64,000 nt of DNA from Paenibacillus agri (GTDB lineage: Bacteria; Bacillota; Bacilli; Paenibacillales; Paenibacillaceae): NCBI RefSeq assembly GCF_013359945.1, contig NZ_JABWCS010000208.1:109558-173557 (forward strand), read 5' to 3'. The notes below the pieces were generated by a model. The model was given only the letters and a program-made list of their open reading frames with translations, was not told the origin of the DNA and made no database searches. The translations under genes and the position numbers were made by a program. Positions 9,463 through 18,660 of this stretch are shown here, one piece after another; the first letter of the stretch is position 1, and each line of letters opens with the position of its first letter.

Positions 9463-11492
9463 AGATTCACCACTCCAACGCTTTGAATTTCAATGTTCGG
9501 TTCAAGCTCGCTGTAAGAGAGCACCGGAATATCCTGCATCGTGCGTTCAATCACCTGCCGCAAATACATGCGGATATTCGGTGAGGTCAGCACAATTGGT
9601 TGCTGTCCCGACTGAAGCAGCCGATTGATCTGCTCGGTCAGTCGCTGATAGACCGTTTGTGTGGACACCGGATCCAGTGCAAGATAACTGCCCTGCTCCG
9701 ATTGCTGCACACTTTCCGAGATTTTCTTTTCCAGTGTCGGCCCTACGGTTATTACCCGCAGCGTCTCCCCGGTTTGGGAGAACTGTTGGGTAATTTGTCG
9801 CGACAAGGACTGACGCACGTACTCGGTAAGAATGTCAGGGTCCTTGGTGTAGGTTCCATAGTCTGCGAGCGTCTCGAAGATGGTTACGAGATCCCGGATG
9901 GAAATCTTCTCACGAAGTAATTTCCCCAGCACCTTCTGTACATCCCCAATGGCCAATACCGAAGGAATGAGCTCATCCACAAGTACAGGGTAGTTCTCCC
10001 GCAAATTGTCGACCAGCATTTTGGTTTCCTGACGTCCGAGCAACTCATGCCCGTGGCGCTTAATCAGTTCAGTAAGATGTGTCGCTACTACAGACGGCGG
10101 GTCTACTACGGTATAACCTGACAACTCAGCACGTTCTTTTACGGATTCGTCAATCCACAGAGCTGGCAGTCCAAAAGAAGGCTCCACGGTTTCAATCCCG
10201 TTGATAGACTCATCATCATATCCTGGGCTCATGGCAAGATAGTGATTAAGTAATAATTCACCGCCGCCAACGTTATTTCCTTTAATTTTGATGACATATT
10301 CATTCGGTTTTAGTTGAATATTGTCGCGAATGCGAATAACAGGCACCACTAGTCCCATCTCAAGCGCACATTGCCGCCTGATCATGATAATTCTGTCGAG
10401 CAAGTCCCCGCCCTGGCCCGTATCTGCCAAAGGAATCAAGCCGTAGCCAAATTCGAACTCAATCGGATCGACTGAAAGCAAGTTGATAACACTTTCGGGG
10501 CTGCGCACTTCTTCGATCTGCTTTTCTTCCACAAGCTGTTCTTCCGCAATCTGCTTTTTATTGAGATTCTGACTCATCCGGTAAGCAGCAAAGGCCATCA
10601 ATCCAGCTAACGGCAACGTTGTTGTGAGATGAATCGGTGTAAATAATCCCAGGAAGGCTACCGTTACAGCTACAATATATAGCAGCTTTGGATAAGACAA
10701 TAATTGTCCTGTCAAATCCTCTGCCAGATTGCCTTCCGAAGAAGCGCGGGTAACGATCAAACCGGCAGCGGTCGAGATGAGCAAGGCAGGAATCTGGCTG
10801 ACCAGTCCGTCACCAATAGTCAGTACAGAATAAGTTGACAGTGCTTCAGCAAAAGGCATTCCGTGCACTACCATCCCGATGATAAATCCGCCGATCAGGT
10901 TAATAAGGAGGATAATGATGCTGGCAATAGCGTCCCCTTTGACAAACTTACTGGCCCCGTCCATCGCACCGTAGAAGTCTGCTTCACGTTCTACTTTCTG
11001 ACGACGCTCACGGGCCTGCTGTTCATTGATCATGCCGGCGTTGAGATCGGCATCTATACTCATTTGCTTTCCGGGCATCGCATCGAGTGTGAATCTCGCG
11101 CCTACCTCGGCGACACGCTCGGAACCTTTGGTGATAACTATAAATTGAACAACTACCAGAATCAGAAACACGACAAAACCGACAGCAATTTGTCCGCCGG
11201 CAATCCAGCTACCGAAGGTAGCAACAACAGCACCTGCATCACCTTCAGAGAGAATCAGCTTGGTTGTTGAGATGTTCAGCGCCAGGCGGAACAACGTTGT
11301 AATCAGAAGCAATGCAGGAAAGATTGAAAACTGCAAAGCTTCCTTAGTATTCATAGCCACCAATATGATGGTTAACGCAATTGAAATATTAACAACCAGT
11401 AAAACGTCCAGAAGCCAGGACGGGATAGGCAGAATCATCATAAGCACAATACCGATGATGCCCACCAAAACAGATAGATCTCTAGCTTTCAA
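9459..11492 (-). CDS. flhA: flagellar export gate protein FlhA
   Basis: 677 residues, normal size. About eight membrane segments fill residues 5-310, with the conserved cytoplasmic FHIPEP-family loop (DAMPGKQMSIDADLNAGMI, VEREADFYGAMDGASKFVKG). The C-terminal cytoplasmic domain (about 330-677) docks chaperone-substrate complexes. FlhA forms the nonameric ring of the flagellar type III export gate in the membrane. It is encoded between flhB and flhF and overlaps flhF by four bases. Firm. Confidence 0.97.
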   Translation of the reverse strand: MKARDLSVLVGIIGIVLMMILPIPSWLLDVLLVVNISIALTIILVAMNTKEALQFSIFPALLLITTLFRLALNISTTKLILSEGDAGAVVATFGSWIAGGQIAVGFVVFLILVVVQFIVITKGSERVAEVGARFTLDAMPGKQMSIDADLNAGMINEQQARERRQKVEREADFYGAMDGASKFVKGDAIASIIILLINLIGGFIIGMVVHGMPFAEALSTYSVLTIGDGLVSQIPALLISTAAGLIVTRASSEGNLAEDLTGQLLSYPKLLYIVAVTVAFLGLFTPIHLTTTLPLAGLMAFAAYRMSQNLNKKQIAEEQLVEEKQIEEVRSPESVINLLSVDPIEFEFGYGLIPLADTGQGGDLLDRIIMIRRQCALEMGLVVPVIRIRDNIQLKPNEYVIKIKGNNVGGGELLLNHYLAMSPGYDDESINGIETVEPSFGLPALWIDESVKERAELSGYTVVDPPSVVATHLTELIKRHGHELLGRQETKMLVDNLRENYPVLVDELIPSVLAIGDVQKVLGKLLREKISIRDLVTIFETLADYGTYTKDPDILTEYVRQSLSRQITQQFSQTGETLRVITVGPTLEKKISESVQQSEQGSYLALDPVSTQTVYQRLTEQINRLLQSGQQPIVLTSPNIRMYLRQVIERTMQDIPVLSYSELEPNIEIQSVGVVNL

Positions 11493-11512
11493 TGTCCTTA
11501 ACCTCCCCCGCC

Positions 11513-12607
11513 TTATCTCTTCTTACCTTTAAGCTTGTATACATACGCCAGTACTTCGGCAACTGCCTGGAACAAATCTGCAGGGACGGTATCCCCGATT
11601 TCAGCCCTCTGGAACAGCGCCCGTGCAAGCGGCTTGTTTTCCATAGTCACAACGCCATGCTCCTTGGCCAGCTCCCGGATTCGGAGTGCCACGTAGTCCT
11701 GGCCCTTGGCAATAATCTGTGGCGCCTCCATCATGGAACCGTCGTATTTCAGTGCTACTGCAAAGTGCGTCGGATTCGTTATGATCACATCCGCTTTAGG
11801 AACTTCCTGCATCATCCGCTGCATAGCCATCCTGCGTTGGCGCTCCCTGATCTTGCCTTTAATTAGAGGGTCACCCTCCATTTTCTTATACTCGTCCTTG
11901 ATATCCTGCTTGGACATTTTAAGACTCTTCTCATGCTCATATTTCTGATACATATAATCGAGAAAAGCCATAACCATCAGTACTGCGCCTATCTTGAGTC
12001 CGAGTGTCATTGTCAGCTTGGCTACGAATTTGAAAATTCCTTCCGTATCGATATGCGACAGTGACATGATGTTTCTTTTTTGCCCCCATAGCGTACTGTA
12101 GACTAAATACGCAATCAGAAGCAGCTTGAGGATGGATTTAAGAAATTCCACCAGTGAGCGCATAGAAAAAATATTTTTAAATCCTTTGATCGGATTAATT
12201 TTGCTGAACTTGGGGGTTAGCCCTTGTCCGGATGCCATAAAGCCGACCTGCATGATATTGGAGACCAATGCCATAAAAAAAGTAACCCCAAACAGCGGAG
12301 CCAGTAGCAAAAGCACCTGCACTCCGTACCCGCTGAACATTTTCATCACATTCTCTGGTGTAATCTCCTGCAGCATCCTATTTTGAAAAATATCCATATA
12401 CAAAGTCATAAAGCGTTCCTTCATATAACCGCCAAACATGGATAAACTTAGCACTGCGGATAACAGCACGACAGCACCCGACAGCTCCGCACTTTTGGCT
12501 ACTTGGCCTTTTTTGCGCGCATCCTGTCGTTTTTTAGGGGTTGCTTTTTCTGTTTTTTCTCCCCCGAAATGCTGAAGATCCAGTTTATAGCGCCTAGGCT
12601 GCGGCAT
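11513..12607 (-). CDS. flhB: flagellar export specificity-switch protein FlhB
   Basis: 364 residues. The N-terminal basic tail (KTEKATPKKRQDARKKGQVA) is followed by four membrane segments and the cytoplasmic domain with the self-cleavage motif NPTH at residues 278-281. Cleavage between Asn and Pro permits the change from rod/hook to filament export together with FliK. The C-terminal part (ALKYDGSMMEAPQIIAKGQ) is closely mirrored by the separate small protein at 46975-47274. It lies 21 bases from both neighbours, fliR and flhA. Firm. Confidence 0.97.
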   Translation of the reverse strand: MPQPRRYKLDLQHFGGEKTEKATPKKRQDARKKGQVAKSAELSGAVVLLSAVLSLSMFGGYMKERFMTLYMDIFQNRMLQEITPENVMKMFSGYGVQVLLLLAPLFGVTFFMALVSNIMQVGFMASGQGLTPKFSKINPIKGFKNIFSMRSLVEFLKSILKLLLIAYLVYSTLWGQKRNIMSLSHIDTEGIFKFVAKLTMTLGLKIGAVLMVMAFLDYMYQKYEHEKSLKMSKQDIKDEYKKMEGDPLIKGKIRERQRRMAMQRMMQEVPKADVIITNPTHFAVALKYDGSMMEAPQIIAKGQDYVALRIRELAKEHGVVTMENKPLARALFQRAEIGDTVPADLFQAVAEVLAYVYKLKGKKR

Positions 12608-12629
12608 AACTATCTCTCCTTATGGTCAC

Positions 12630-13415
12630 CTATGGACTATTCCCCATCAGCTTCAGCAAGTTGTGCATAGATTCAAACAAAATATCGAACATGCTTCTGA
12701 AAAGAACTGCCAAACCTGGCATCAGCAAAAGTAGAAGCGCCAGACCAATAATGATTTTAAGCGGAACCCCAATCACAAATACATTGTATTGAGGAGCCGT
12801 TCTAGCCAGAAAAGCAAGGCCAATATCCGTCAGAAACAATGCCGCCACCAAGGGCGCAGACATTTGAAAAGCAAGGATAAACGATTGGGCAAATGTACGA
12901 ACAAGGAATTCCGACAAGCTGCCGTCTATCATTTTCAGGAATAGTTCATTATTAATAGGAACCCAATTATAGCTGTACACGATTGCATCCAGCAGATAAT
13001 GATGTCCGTTCATACTCAAGAACATCAGTAGCGCAATCATATACTTGAAGTTACCGAAAATCGGTGCGGAAGCTCCAGTCATCGGATCAATGACATTCGC
13101 AATCCCGAATCCGATTTGGATATCAATAAAGGAACCCGCTGTTTGTATCGCCATAAAGATGAGGTAGCCTATGAAACCCAGTAGGAGTCCAACTAAAATC
13201 TCTTTGGCAATCAGTAGAACATAACTAATGTCCTGCGGAACAACCAACCCGGTTCCACTCGCACTAAACACTACCAGTGCTACAAAAAAGGAAAGACCGA
13301 TCTTGAAGGTCATCGGCACTCCATTGGACGAAAACACAGGAACGACAACAAAAAATGCTGAAATTCGACAAAAAAACAACAGAAAGACGGGAAAACTTTG
13401 CAGCATGATCTCCAT
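12630..13415 (-). CDS. fliR: flagellar export gate protein FliR
   Basis: 261 residues, nearly all membrane-embedded with about six hydrophobic stretches. FliR with FliP and FliQ builds the helical export-gate complex in the basal-body membrane ring. Conserved family stretches include ASGTGLVVPQDISYVLLIAK and the loop IDIQIGFGIANVIDPMTG. The gene is 5 bases from fliQ and 22 from flhB, inside the fliOPQR-flhBA export block. Firm. Confidence 0.96.
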   Translation of the reverse strand: MEIMLQSFPVFLLFFCRISAFFVVVPVFSSNGVPMTFKIGLSFFVALVVFSASGTGLVVPQDISYVLLIAKEILVGLLLGFIGYLIFMAIQTAGSFIDIQIGFGIANVIDPMTGASAPIFGNFKYMIALLMFLSMNGHHYLLDAIVYSYNWVPINNELFLKMIDGSLSEFLVRTFAQSFILAFQMSAPLVAALFLTDIGLAFLARTAPQYNVFVIGVPLKIIIGLALLLLLMPGLAVLFRSMFDILFESMHNLLKLMGNSP

Positions 13416-13420
13416 ATCCG

Positions 13421-13693
13421 TTACTTACCGATGTACATATGGAGATTGCCCAAAATCTGGCTTGTAAAGTCGACCAATTTCGTAATGATCCAAGGCCCGA
13501 ACAGCAGCAAGGCCAGCATTACTGCGACGATTTTGGGAACAAACGCTAGCGTTTGCTCCTGAATCTGTGTCGTAGCTTGAAAGATACTGATAATTAGCCC
13601 AACCGCCAGACCCAGAATCAGCATGGGCGCGCTAGTTTCCAGCACGATATATACGGCTTGGCCAGCTAGACCGATAATAAATTCCGTACTCAT
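13421..13693 (-). CDS. fliQ: flagellar export gate protein FliQ
   Basis: 90 residues, the standard FliQ length, with two membrane helices (about 14-40 and 50-72) joined by the conserved loop IISIFQATTQIQEQTLAFVPK. Four copies of FliQ pack around the FliP/FliR core of the export gate. It sits between fliP (21-base gap) and fliR. Firm. Confidence 0.96.
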   Translation of the reverse strand: MSTEFIIGLAGQAVYIVLETSAPMLILGLAVGLIISIFQATTQIQEQTLAFVPKIVAVMLALLLFGPWIITKLVDFTSQILGNLHMYIGK

Positions 13694-13714
13694 CCCTATG
13701 CCTCCTCATAAACG

Positions 13715-14479
13715 TCAGGTGTTAAAGCTCAATAGCAGTGATTTTATGACCAGGTACCAGCCGTCTACTAGTACAAAGAGCATAATTTTGAAAGGTAACG
13801 AGATCATAACTGGCGGTAGCATCATCATCCCCATTGCCATCAGGGTACTGGCTACCACAATATCAATAATTAAGAATGGTATGAAAATAAGAAAACCCAT
13901 AGTAAATGCTTTTTTCATTTCACCGATTGCAAAAGCAGGTACAATGACCGTTAATGGGATGTCGCTGTATGTAGCCGGCTTGTCTGTCCCCGTATACCCT
14001 GTATATTTCATAAACAGTAACAGGTCTTTGGAATTCGTCTGTTTGAACATGAATTCCTTCATTGGATCAGCTGCCTTGTTCAGCGCCTCGCTCTGAGTAA
14101 TTGTACCTTTCATATAAGGCTGCAGTGCCGTCTCATTAATGGTTGAGAATGTTGGTGCCATCACGAATAGCGTAAGGAAAAGAGCAAGCCCTACCAGCAC
14201 CTGGTTCGGCGGCATCGATTGTGTACCGAGCGAGGTTCTGACAAAGCCCAGTACAATGACAATCCGGGTAAAACTGGTCATCAGGATAACAAATGCCGGG
14301 GCAACACTCAGAACCGTAATAAGAAGCAATATGGATATAGAACTGGTACCCCCGCTGGAACTATCACTACCCCCAATTTGCACATTAATATTAGGGATAG
14401 GATCAGCGTGCATCGTATGAATCATAAGAATGCTAAGGCTACTGAGCAGCAGAAAAGCGAGAATTAGCTTTTTTTTCAT
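13715..14479 (-). CDS. fliP: flagellar export gate protein FliP
   Basis: 254 residues. A cleavable-type signal segment at residues 1-26 ([19 protein letters not shown]) is followed by a short Ser/Gly-rich external stretch and four membrane helices. The conserved family block [19 protein letters not shown] is present, as is [20 protein letters not shown]. Five FliP copies form the export channel with FliR. The gene overlaps the fliO stop by four bases. Firm. Confidence 0.97.
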   Translation of the reverse strand: MKKKLILAFLLLSSLSILMIHTMHADPIPNINVQIGGSDSSSGGTSSISILLLITVLSVAPAFVILMTSFTRIVIVLGFVRTSLGTQSMPPNQVLVGLALFLTLFVMAPTFSTINETALQPYMKGTITQSEALNKAADPMKEFMFKQTNSKDLLLFMKYTGYTGTDKPATYSDIPLTVIVPAFAIGEMKKAFTMGFLIFIPFLIIDIVVASTLMAMGMMMLPPVMISLPFKIMLFVLVDGWYLVIKSLLLSFNT

Positions 14480-15003
14480 AAATCCCTCGACTCATTCTTG
14501 GCGGCATCTTCCCGAAGCAGCTCCTCCATCTTCTCTTTGCGCTCAGGCGCAGAGCGAAGTTTGGATTGAAGTGTCTCATAAAAGGATGATGTTTCACTAA
14601 GTTCAATTTCCTGAGATGAAACCTTCCCGCGCTGCCTGTTTCTTAGTTTAGAGATAAGCGGCACGAGAAAGTTGTTACGGCCCGAGGATTGATCCTCGAA
14701 GGCCGATATAATCAACGCTACCTCATCCGGGTCGGTCACCTTATCCAATATGGATACGTCCTCTCCGACTCCGATCAGGTACAGGCTGCTGCCAACCTCA
14801 ATGACTTGCATCGACTTGCCCGGACCAAGCCCCACCGCACCAAGTGTGCGCATGGAGCGTCCGCTCATCCAAGTCTGATTGCGGCGGCCAAGAAAGCGGA
14901 TCAGCAGCACAATAAGAACAATGATCACCGCAAGAACTAAAATAACGTTAAACAAGTTCAGCAGGGTATTACCCGTTCCAAGCGGTTCTGTGTTGCTCGG
15001 CAT
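14476..15003 (-). CDS. fliO: flagellar export gate assembly protein FliO
   Basis: 175 residues. One N-terminal membrane helix (about residues 15-38, [20 protein letters not shown]) precedes a small cytoplasmic beta domain typical of FliO/FliZ ([21 protein letters not shown]) and a charged, helical tail. FliO helps assemble the FliP ring. It is the B. subtilis fliZ position, between cheY and fliP. The family is poorly conserved, so the name rests on both sequence pattern and location. Confidence 0.92.
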   Translation of the reverse strand: MPSNTEPLGTGNTLLNLFNVILVLAVIIVLIVLLIRFLGRRNQTWMSGRSMRTLGAVGLGPGKSMQVIEVGSSLYLIGVGEDVSILDKVTDPDEVALIISAFEDQSSGRNNFLVPLISKLRNRQRGKVSSQEIELSETSSFYETLQSKLRSAPERKEKMEELLREDAAKNESRDL

Positions 15004-15012
15004 ATCTGGTTC

Positions 15013-15378
15013 CTACACGCCCAGCGTTTTGTTTATCGCTTCAATAACACGGTCTGCTTGGAACGGCTTCACAATAAAGTCCTTAGCACCCGCTTGGATT
15101 GCATCGATAACCATAGCCTGCTGGCCCATGGCGGAACACATAATAACCTTGGCGCTTGCATCCACTTTTTTGATTTCTTTCAGGGCGGCAATTCCGTCCA
15201 TCTCAGGCATAGTAATGTCCATCGTGATCAGATCAGGACGCAGTTCCTTAAATTTCTCGATCGCCTGAGAACCGTCCTGGGCTTCGCCCACTACTTCAAA
15301 TCCGTTCTTGGTCAAGATATCCCGGATCATCATTCTCATAAATGCTGCATCGTCCACGATTAGAATTCGATTAGCCAT
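15013..15378 (-). CDS. cheY: chemotaxis response regulator CheY
   Basis: 121 residues, a single receiver domain. The acidic pocket is Asp9/Asp10 (ILIVDDAAFM) and the phospho-acceptor is Asp54 in LITMDITMPEMDG. The switch residues are in MCSAMGQQ (Ser/Ala region) and the conserved Lys is in DFIVKPFQ. The ATG at 15378 is chosen over an in-frame start 81 bases upstream because GGGAGGA precedes it and the longer form would overlap fliY and add a tail foreign to CheY. CheY-P binds FliM/FliY at the switch. Firm. Confidence 0.96.
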   Translation of the reverse strand: MANRILIVDDAAFMRMMIRDILTKNGFEVVGEAQDGSQAIEKFKELRPDLITMDITMPEMDGIAALKEIKKVDASAKVIMCSAMGQQAMVIDAIQAGAKDFIVKPFQADRVIEAINKTLGV

Positions 15379-15403
15379 TTTTACAAAATCCTCCCTAAGT
15401 ACG

Positions 15404-16708
15404 CTATTGTAATTTTTGAATACGGTCCCACTGGCTGACGATATCCGTAACACGAACACCGAAGTTCTCGTCGATAACTACGACTTCCCCTTTGGCAATA
15501 AGTTTGTTGTTAACCAGGATGTCTACAGGCTCACCGGCCAGCTTGTCCAACTCGATAATCGAGCCTTGCGACATTTCCAAAATATCTTTAATCTGCTTCT
15601 GGGTCCTTCCTAATTCTACGGTGACTTTCAGTGGTATGTCCATCAATAAATTTAAATTATTTTCGTCAATGTTGCCGAAGGCGCCCCCATTAAGATTGGC
15701 AAATTGCACCGGCTGGACATTGACATTGCGATTCTGTGCCGGGTTAGGCAGCGGTGGTGTCTGCGCATATGGCATTCCTTGCGGCGGCATCCCGTATGGC
15801 GGTATACCAGGCATTCCATACGCAGGCATTCCTGCTGGCGGATAATAGTACCCACCTTCCGGCATTCCCGGATACGGCGGCACTCCCTGTGGCGGATAAG
15901 GCTGCTGAGCCCCTCCCTGAGGCTGCTGTGGCGGCGCCTGCTGGACCGGAGGTGCTTCTGGAGCCGGTTGGGCAGGTGCTGGTGCAGACATCGTTGTTGA
16001 AGCTGCTGTCTCCTGCTCAGTAGGCGTTACATCACCAATCAGCATCGTAACCATGTCTTTGGCAAAACGCACGGGCAAAAGCTGCATGATGGTCGAATCG
16101 ATCAAATCACCGATTTTAAGCCGGAAAGCAATGCGAATCAGTGTCTCATCATCAGGCAGACTTCCTACGCCTTCTCCGCTAGACATGTTAAGAATGTCAA
16201 TCCCGGGTGGTGAGATATTAACAAACCGATTGAAGATGGTCGACATCGACGTTGCGGAAGACCCCATCATCTGGTTCATAGCTTCCTGAACTGCACTGAT
16301 ATGGATTTCGTTCAGCTCTTCTTCCTTAGGTTCACCCTCTCCGCCAAGCATTAGATCAGCAATAACCTGTGCATCACGGATCTTGATCACGAGTGAATTA
16401 ATTCCTTGGAACCCGTCGACATATTGCACATGAACCGCTACATGCGGCTTAGGAAACGTCTCTTCAAACTCACCCCGTGTAATAATAGATACTTGAGGTG
16501 TTGTAATATCAACCTTTTTGCCCAGCAATGTGGACAATGCGGTCGCCGCACTGCCAAACGTTATATTCCCTATTTCACCCAAGGCATCCTGCTCAAACGG
16601 TGTCAGAAAATCATCTACCGTCTTTACCGCTGCAGGCATCGTGCCCTCCGCAGATTGTCGCAGAAGAGCGTCGATTTCTTCCTGGGATAAGTAGTCTTTA
16701 CTCGTCAA
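15404..16708 (-). CDS. fliY: flagellar switch phosphatase FliY
   Basis: 434 residues from a TTG start at 16708. That start is preferred over TTG 16732 and ATG 16726 because AAGGAG lies 9 bases upstream of it and the product then begins MTSKDYLSQEEIDALL. The short N-terminal helix SQEEIDALLRQ binds CheY-P, as in FliM. The middle is a CheC-like phosphatase domain with paired motifs LGEIGNITFGSAA and ISAVQEAMNQMMGSSA. The C-terminal FliN domain (about 345-434) builds the C-ring. An unusual Pro/Gly/Tyr/Met-rich linker lies at about 235-330. It is the switch subunit that also dephosphorylates CheY-P. Function firm; start moderately sure. Confidence 0.95.
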   Translation of the reverse strand: MTSKDYLSQEEIDALLRQSAEGTMPAAVKTVDDFLTPFEQDALGEIGNITFGSAATALSTLLGKKVDITTPQVSIITRGEFEETFPKPHVAVHVQYVDGFQGINSLVIKIRDAQVIADLMLGGEGEPKEEELNEIHISAVQEAMNQMMGSSATSMSTIFNRFVNISPPGIDILNMSSGEGVGSLPDDETLIRIAFRLKIGDLIDSTIMQLLPVRFAKDMVTMLIGDVTPTEQETAASTTMSAPAPAQPAPEAPPVQQAPPQQPQGGAQQPYPPQGVPPYPGMPEGGYYYPPAGMPAYGMPGIPPYGMPPQGMPYAQTPPLPNPAQNRNVNVQPVQFANLNGGAFGNIDENNLNLLMDIPLKVTVELGRTQKQIKDILEMSQGSIIELDKLAGEPVDILVNNKLIAKGEVVVIDENFGVRVTDIVSQWDRIQKLQ

Positions 16709-17696
16709 GTTCCTCAACTCCTTCATGGACAATCTCGTCTATTTGAACCGCTACCCGATCCTTAATCATGCCGGGACTTCCAATGAATTTCAGCTTGTCT
16801 CCTACCTTAATCGACAGTCCGGAATCCACATTTCTGTTCAGTGAGATTACATCACCGACACTAAGTCCGAGAAACTCGGCTATGGACAGCCTGGATTCAC
16901 CAAGCTCAGCCACAATCGGTAGCTGTGCCTTATGTACCCTTGCTTTTATTGCATTAATTTCTTCTGGATCTCTCGTCTTCTTCTCTGAAACGAACCATTG
17001 GTGCACCGAAAGTCGGGACATAATTGGCTCCAGCACGACGTGAGGAATACATAAATTGATCATCCCAGTTGTGTCCCCGATCTTAGTGCTTAAGGAAATC
17101 AGGGCAATCGTCTCATTTGGTGACACGATTTGCATAAACTGTGGATTGGTCTCCAGCGCTTCCATACGCGGCTCAATATCCAGAACCGTCTTCCAGGCTT
17201 CCTGCAAGCTTTCAAAGCACCGGCTGAAAATGCGCTCCATAATCGTTGTTTCAATTTCGGTTAACGAATTAATTTTGGATGGTGCAGTTCCGAAACCGCC
17301 AAGTAGCCTGTCAAGCATGGCAAAAGCGATATTCGGGTGTACCTCCATAACCATTCGCCCTTCCAGGGGCTCGGCTTCAAAGATATTCAAAATCGTCATT
17401 TTTGGAATGGAGCGGATAAACTCATCATAAGGGAGCTGCTCTACCTGAACGACATTGATCTGCACAAACGTGCGCAATTGGGCTGAAAAGTACGTTGTCA
17501 AATAGCGGGCGAAATTCTCATGAATCCGCGTAAGACTGCGGATATGATCTTTCGAAAAACGTACAGCCCGTTTGAAGTCATAGGAGCGAACCTTTTTCTG
17601 TGTTTCTTCTTTCTTAAGCTCATCGGCATCCATTTCACCGGATGACAGTGCAGCAAGCAGAGCATCAATTTCGTTTTGTGAAAGTACATCAACCAA
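16698..17696 (-). CDS. fliM: flagellar motor switch protein FliM
   Basis: 332 residues from a TTG at 17696. A GTG at 17705 would add three residues but sits inside the GGGGGGTGAT ribosome binding sequence, so the TTG is preferred and gives the usual MVDVLSQNEIDALLAAL. The N-terminal peptide LSQNEIDALL binds CheY-P, the middle domain (about 45-240, with GTAPSKINSLTEIE) contacts FliG, and the C-terminal part is FliN-like. FliM changes rotation direction when CheY-P binds. It overlaps fliY by 11 bases. Function firm. Confidence 0.96.
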   Translation of the reverse strand: MVDVLSQNEIDALLAALSSGEMDADELKKEETQKKVRSYDFKRAVRFSKDHIRSLTRIHENFARYLTTYFSAQLRTFVQINVVQVEQLPYDEFIRSIPKMTILNIFEAEPLEGRMVMEVHPNIAFAMLDRLLGGFGTAPSKINSLTEIETTIMERIFSRCFESLQEAWKTVLDIEPRMEALETNPQFMQIVSPNETIALISLSTKIGDTTGMINLCIPHVVLEPIMSRLSVHQWFVSEKKTRDPEEINAIKARVHKAQLPIVAELGESRLSIAEFLGLSVGDVISLNRNVDSGLSIKVGDKLKFIGSPGMIKDRVAVQIDEIVHEGVEELDE

Positions 17697-17734
17697 TTCA
17701 ATCACCCCCCCATCAAGGATTTATCCCCCGGTTA

Positions 17735-18202
17735 CTACTGTCTTGCAAGTACGAAATTGGTAACTTGAATCTGAGTCAGCTTGCCTTCAGTCAACGATTT
17801 GTTAATCAGATTGACTAGCTTGCTGGTAAGCTGATCCTTACCGCTTGCTCCATTTAACTCTTCAGGCTTTGAGTCCGCAAGCGTCTTGATAATAATAGGT
17901 TTGATTTTAATCTCTTGGATCTTCTCAAACGCTTCTTTGGATTTCACAGAATCCAGTTGAAAAGCCAAATTTATTAAAACGATATAATCGGGGTCAGCTG
18001 AATTAGTTTTGATGTCCTTGATTTCAGCCGTTAGTGCGACAATCTCATCAGCACTTAAACGCTTCGTCTGCACATTTTGCACGGCTTGATCCACATCATT
18101 GGAATTGCTTGGGAATAGCTTGTCCATTAACAGAAACGCAGCCACTACTATCAAAGTGATTGCCAGTAATATTGTAATGAGCCAAGGCAGCATCTTTTTC
18201 AT
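17735..18202 (-). CDS. fliL: flagellar basal-body-associated protein FliL
   Basis: 155 residues. One N-terminal membrane helix (about residues 5-27, LPWLITILLAITLIVVAAFL) anchors an extracytoplasmic stomatin-like domain, with typical stretches DYIVLINLAFQLDS and the ending QIQVTNFVLARQ. FliL rings surround and stabilise stator units. The ATG overlaps the flbD stop by four bases, so it is probably translated by coupling. Firm by sequence and place. Confidence 0.93.
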   Translation of the reverse strand: MKKMLPWLITILLAITLIVVAAFLLMDKLFPSNSNDVDQAVQNVQTKRLSADEIVALTAEIKDIKTNSADPDYIVLINLAFQLDSVKSKEAFEKIQEIKIKPIIIKTLADSKPEELNGASGKDQLTSKLVNLINKSLTEGKLTQIQVTNFVLARQ

Positions 18203-18423
18203 GAAAGCTCCTCCAAGTTTTGGAATTTAATGGTGGCCGCATTCGTGCCGATGTCCTTGTTGTAATCACGGATTTTTGCAATGACCTCATCGGCTTTCTC
18301 AAGCACGATCAGTCTCTTTCCCGTCACCAGCGTAATATACGTGTCCGGGCTTTCCTCAACCATCTCCACCAGCAGGGCATTCAGCCACATGGGTGTACCA
18401 TTTAATCTTGTTACGGAAATCAT
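18199..18423 (-). CDS. swrD: FlbD/SwrD family flagellar protein
   Basis: 74 residues. The ATG at 18423 is chosen since TTAGGAGG lies 7 bases upstream and the product begins MISVTRLNGTPMWLNALLVE, the conserved FlbD start. SwrD (YlzI) in B. subtilis raises flagellar motor power and is needed for swarming. It lies between flgE and fliL and overlaps fliL. The ribosome binding site directly follows the U-run of an intrinsic terminator (18438-18468), so transcripts reaching this gene from upstream must read through that signal. Family firm; swrD name by synteny. Confidence 0.9.
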   Translation of the reverse strand: MISVTRLNGTPMWLNALLVEMVEESPDTYITLVTGKRLIVLEKADEVIAKIRDYNKDIGTNAATIKFQNLEELS

Positions 18424-18437
18424 GACAGGCCTCCTAA

Positions 18438-18468
18438 CAAAAATAGGGAGAGGAGAACCTCTCCCCCG
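18438..18468 (-). terminator. intrinsic terminator inside the fla/che operon, upstream of flbD/swrD
   Basis: On the minus strand GGGAGAGG-TTCT-CCTCTCCC forms an eight-base-pair GC-rich stem with a four-base loop, followed at once by TATTTTTG. The stem is 18446-18453 with 18458-18465. It lies only a few bases before the flbD ribosome binding site, and downstream genes include everything from flbD to sigD. It is therefore likely an attenuator rather than an operon end. Confidence 0.75.
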
Positions 18469-18522
18469 ATTGTGCATCCTCGCCTATTGGCGAACGTTAT
18501 AATTTATAATAGCAAGCTATTA

Positions 18523-18639
18523 AATCAATTTCATAATTCCATAAGTGAGCGTCTAATCATCGATATCTAGTTGTACATGTTTTTGGTATAACTAGATACT
18601 GCCCCTATTCGGATGAAAATCCGCATTATGAAATTGATT
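18523..18639 (-). ncRNA. candidate structured leader (riboswitch-like or MITE-derived) between flgE and flbD
   Basis: A perfect 15-bp inverted repeat (18523-18537 with 18625-18639) encloses two further hairpins: a 5-bp stem with TTTC loop (18610-18614 with 18619-18623) and a 9-bp stem (18564-18572 with 18590-18598). A small TCGCC/GGCGA hairpin (18480-18493) and the terminator at 18438-18468 follow in the direction of transcription. This closing stem, multi-helix core, then terminator is the layout of a transcription attenuator. I cannot match it to a known riboswitch class. ATTA lies beside both ends (with one extra base on one side), so a mobile-element origin is an alternative. Confidence 0.55.
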
Positions 18640-18660
18640 CATTAATAACGTTATTTAAAA

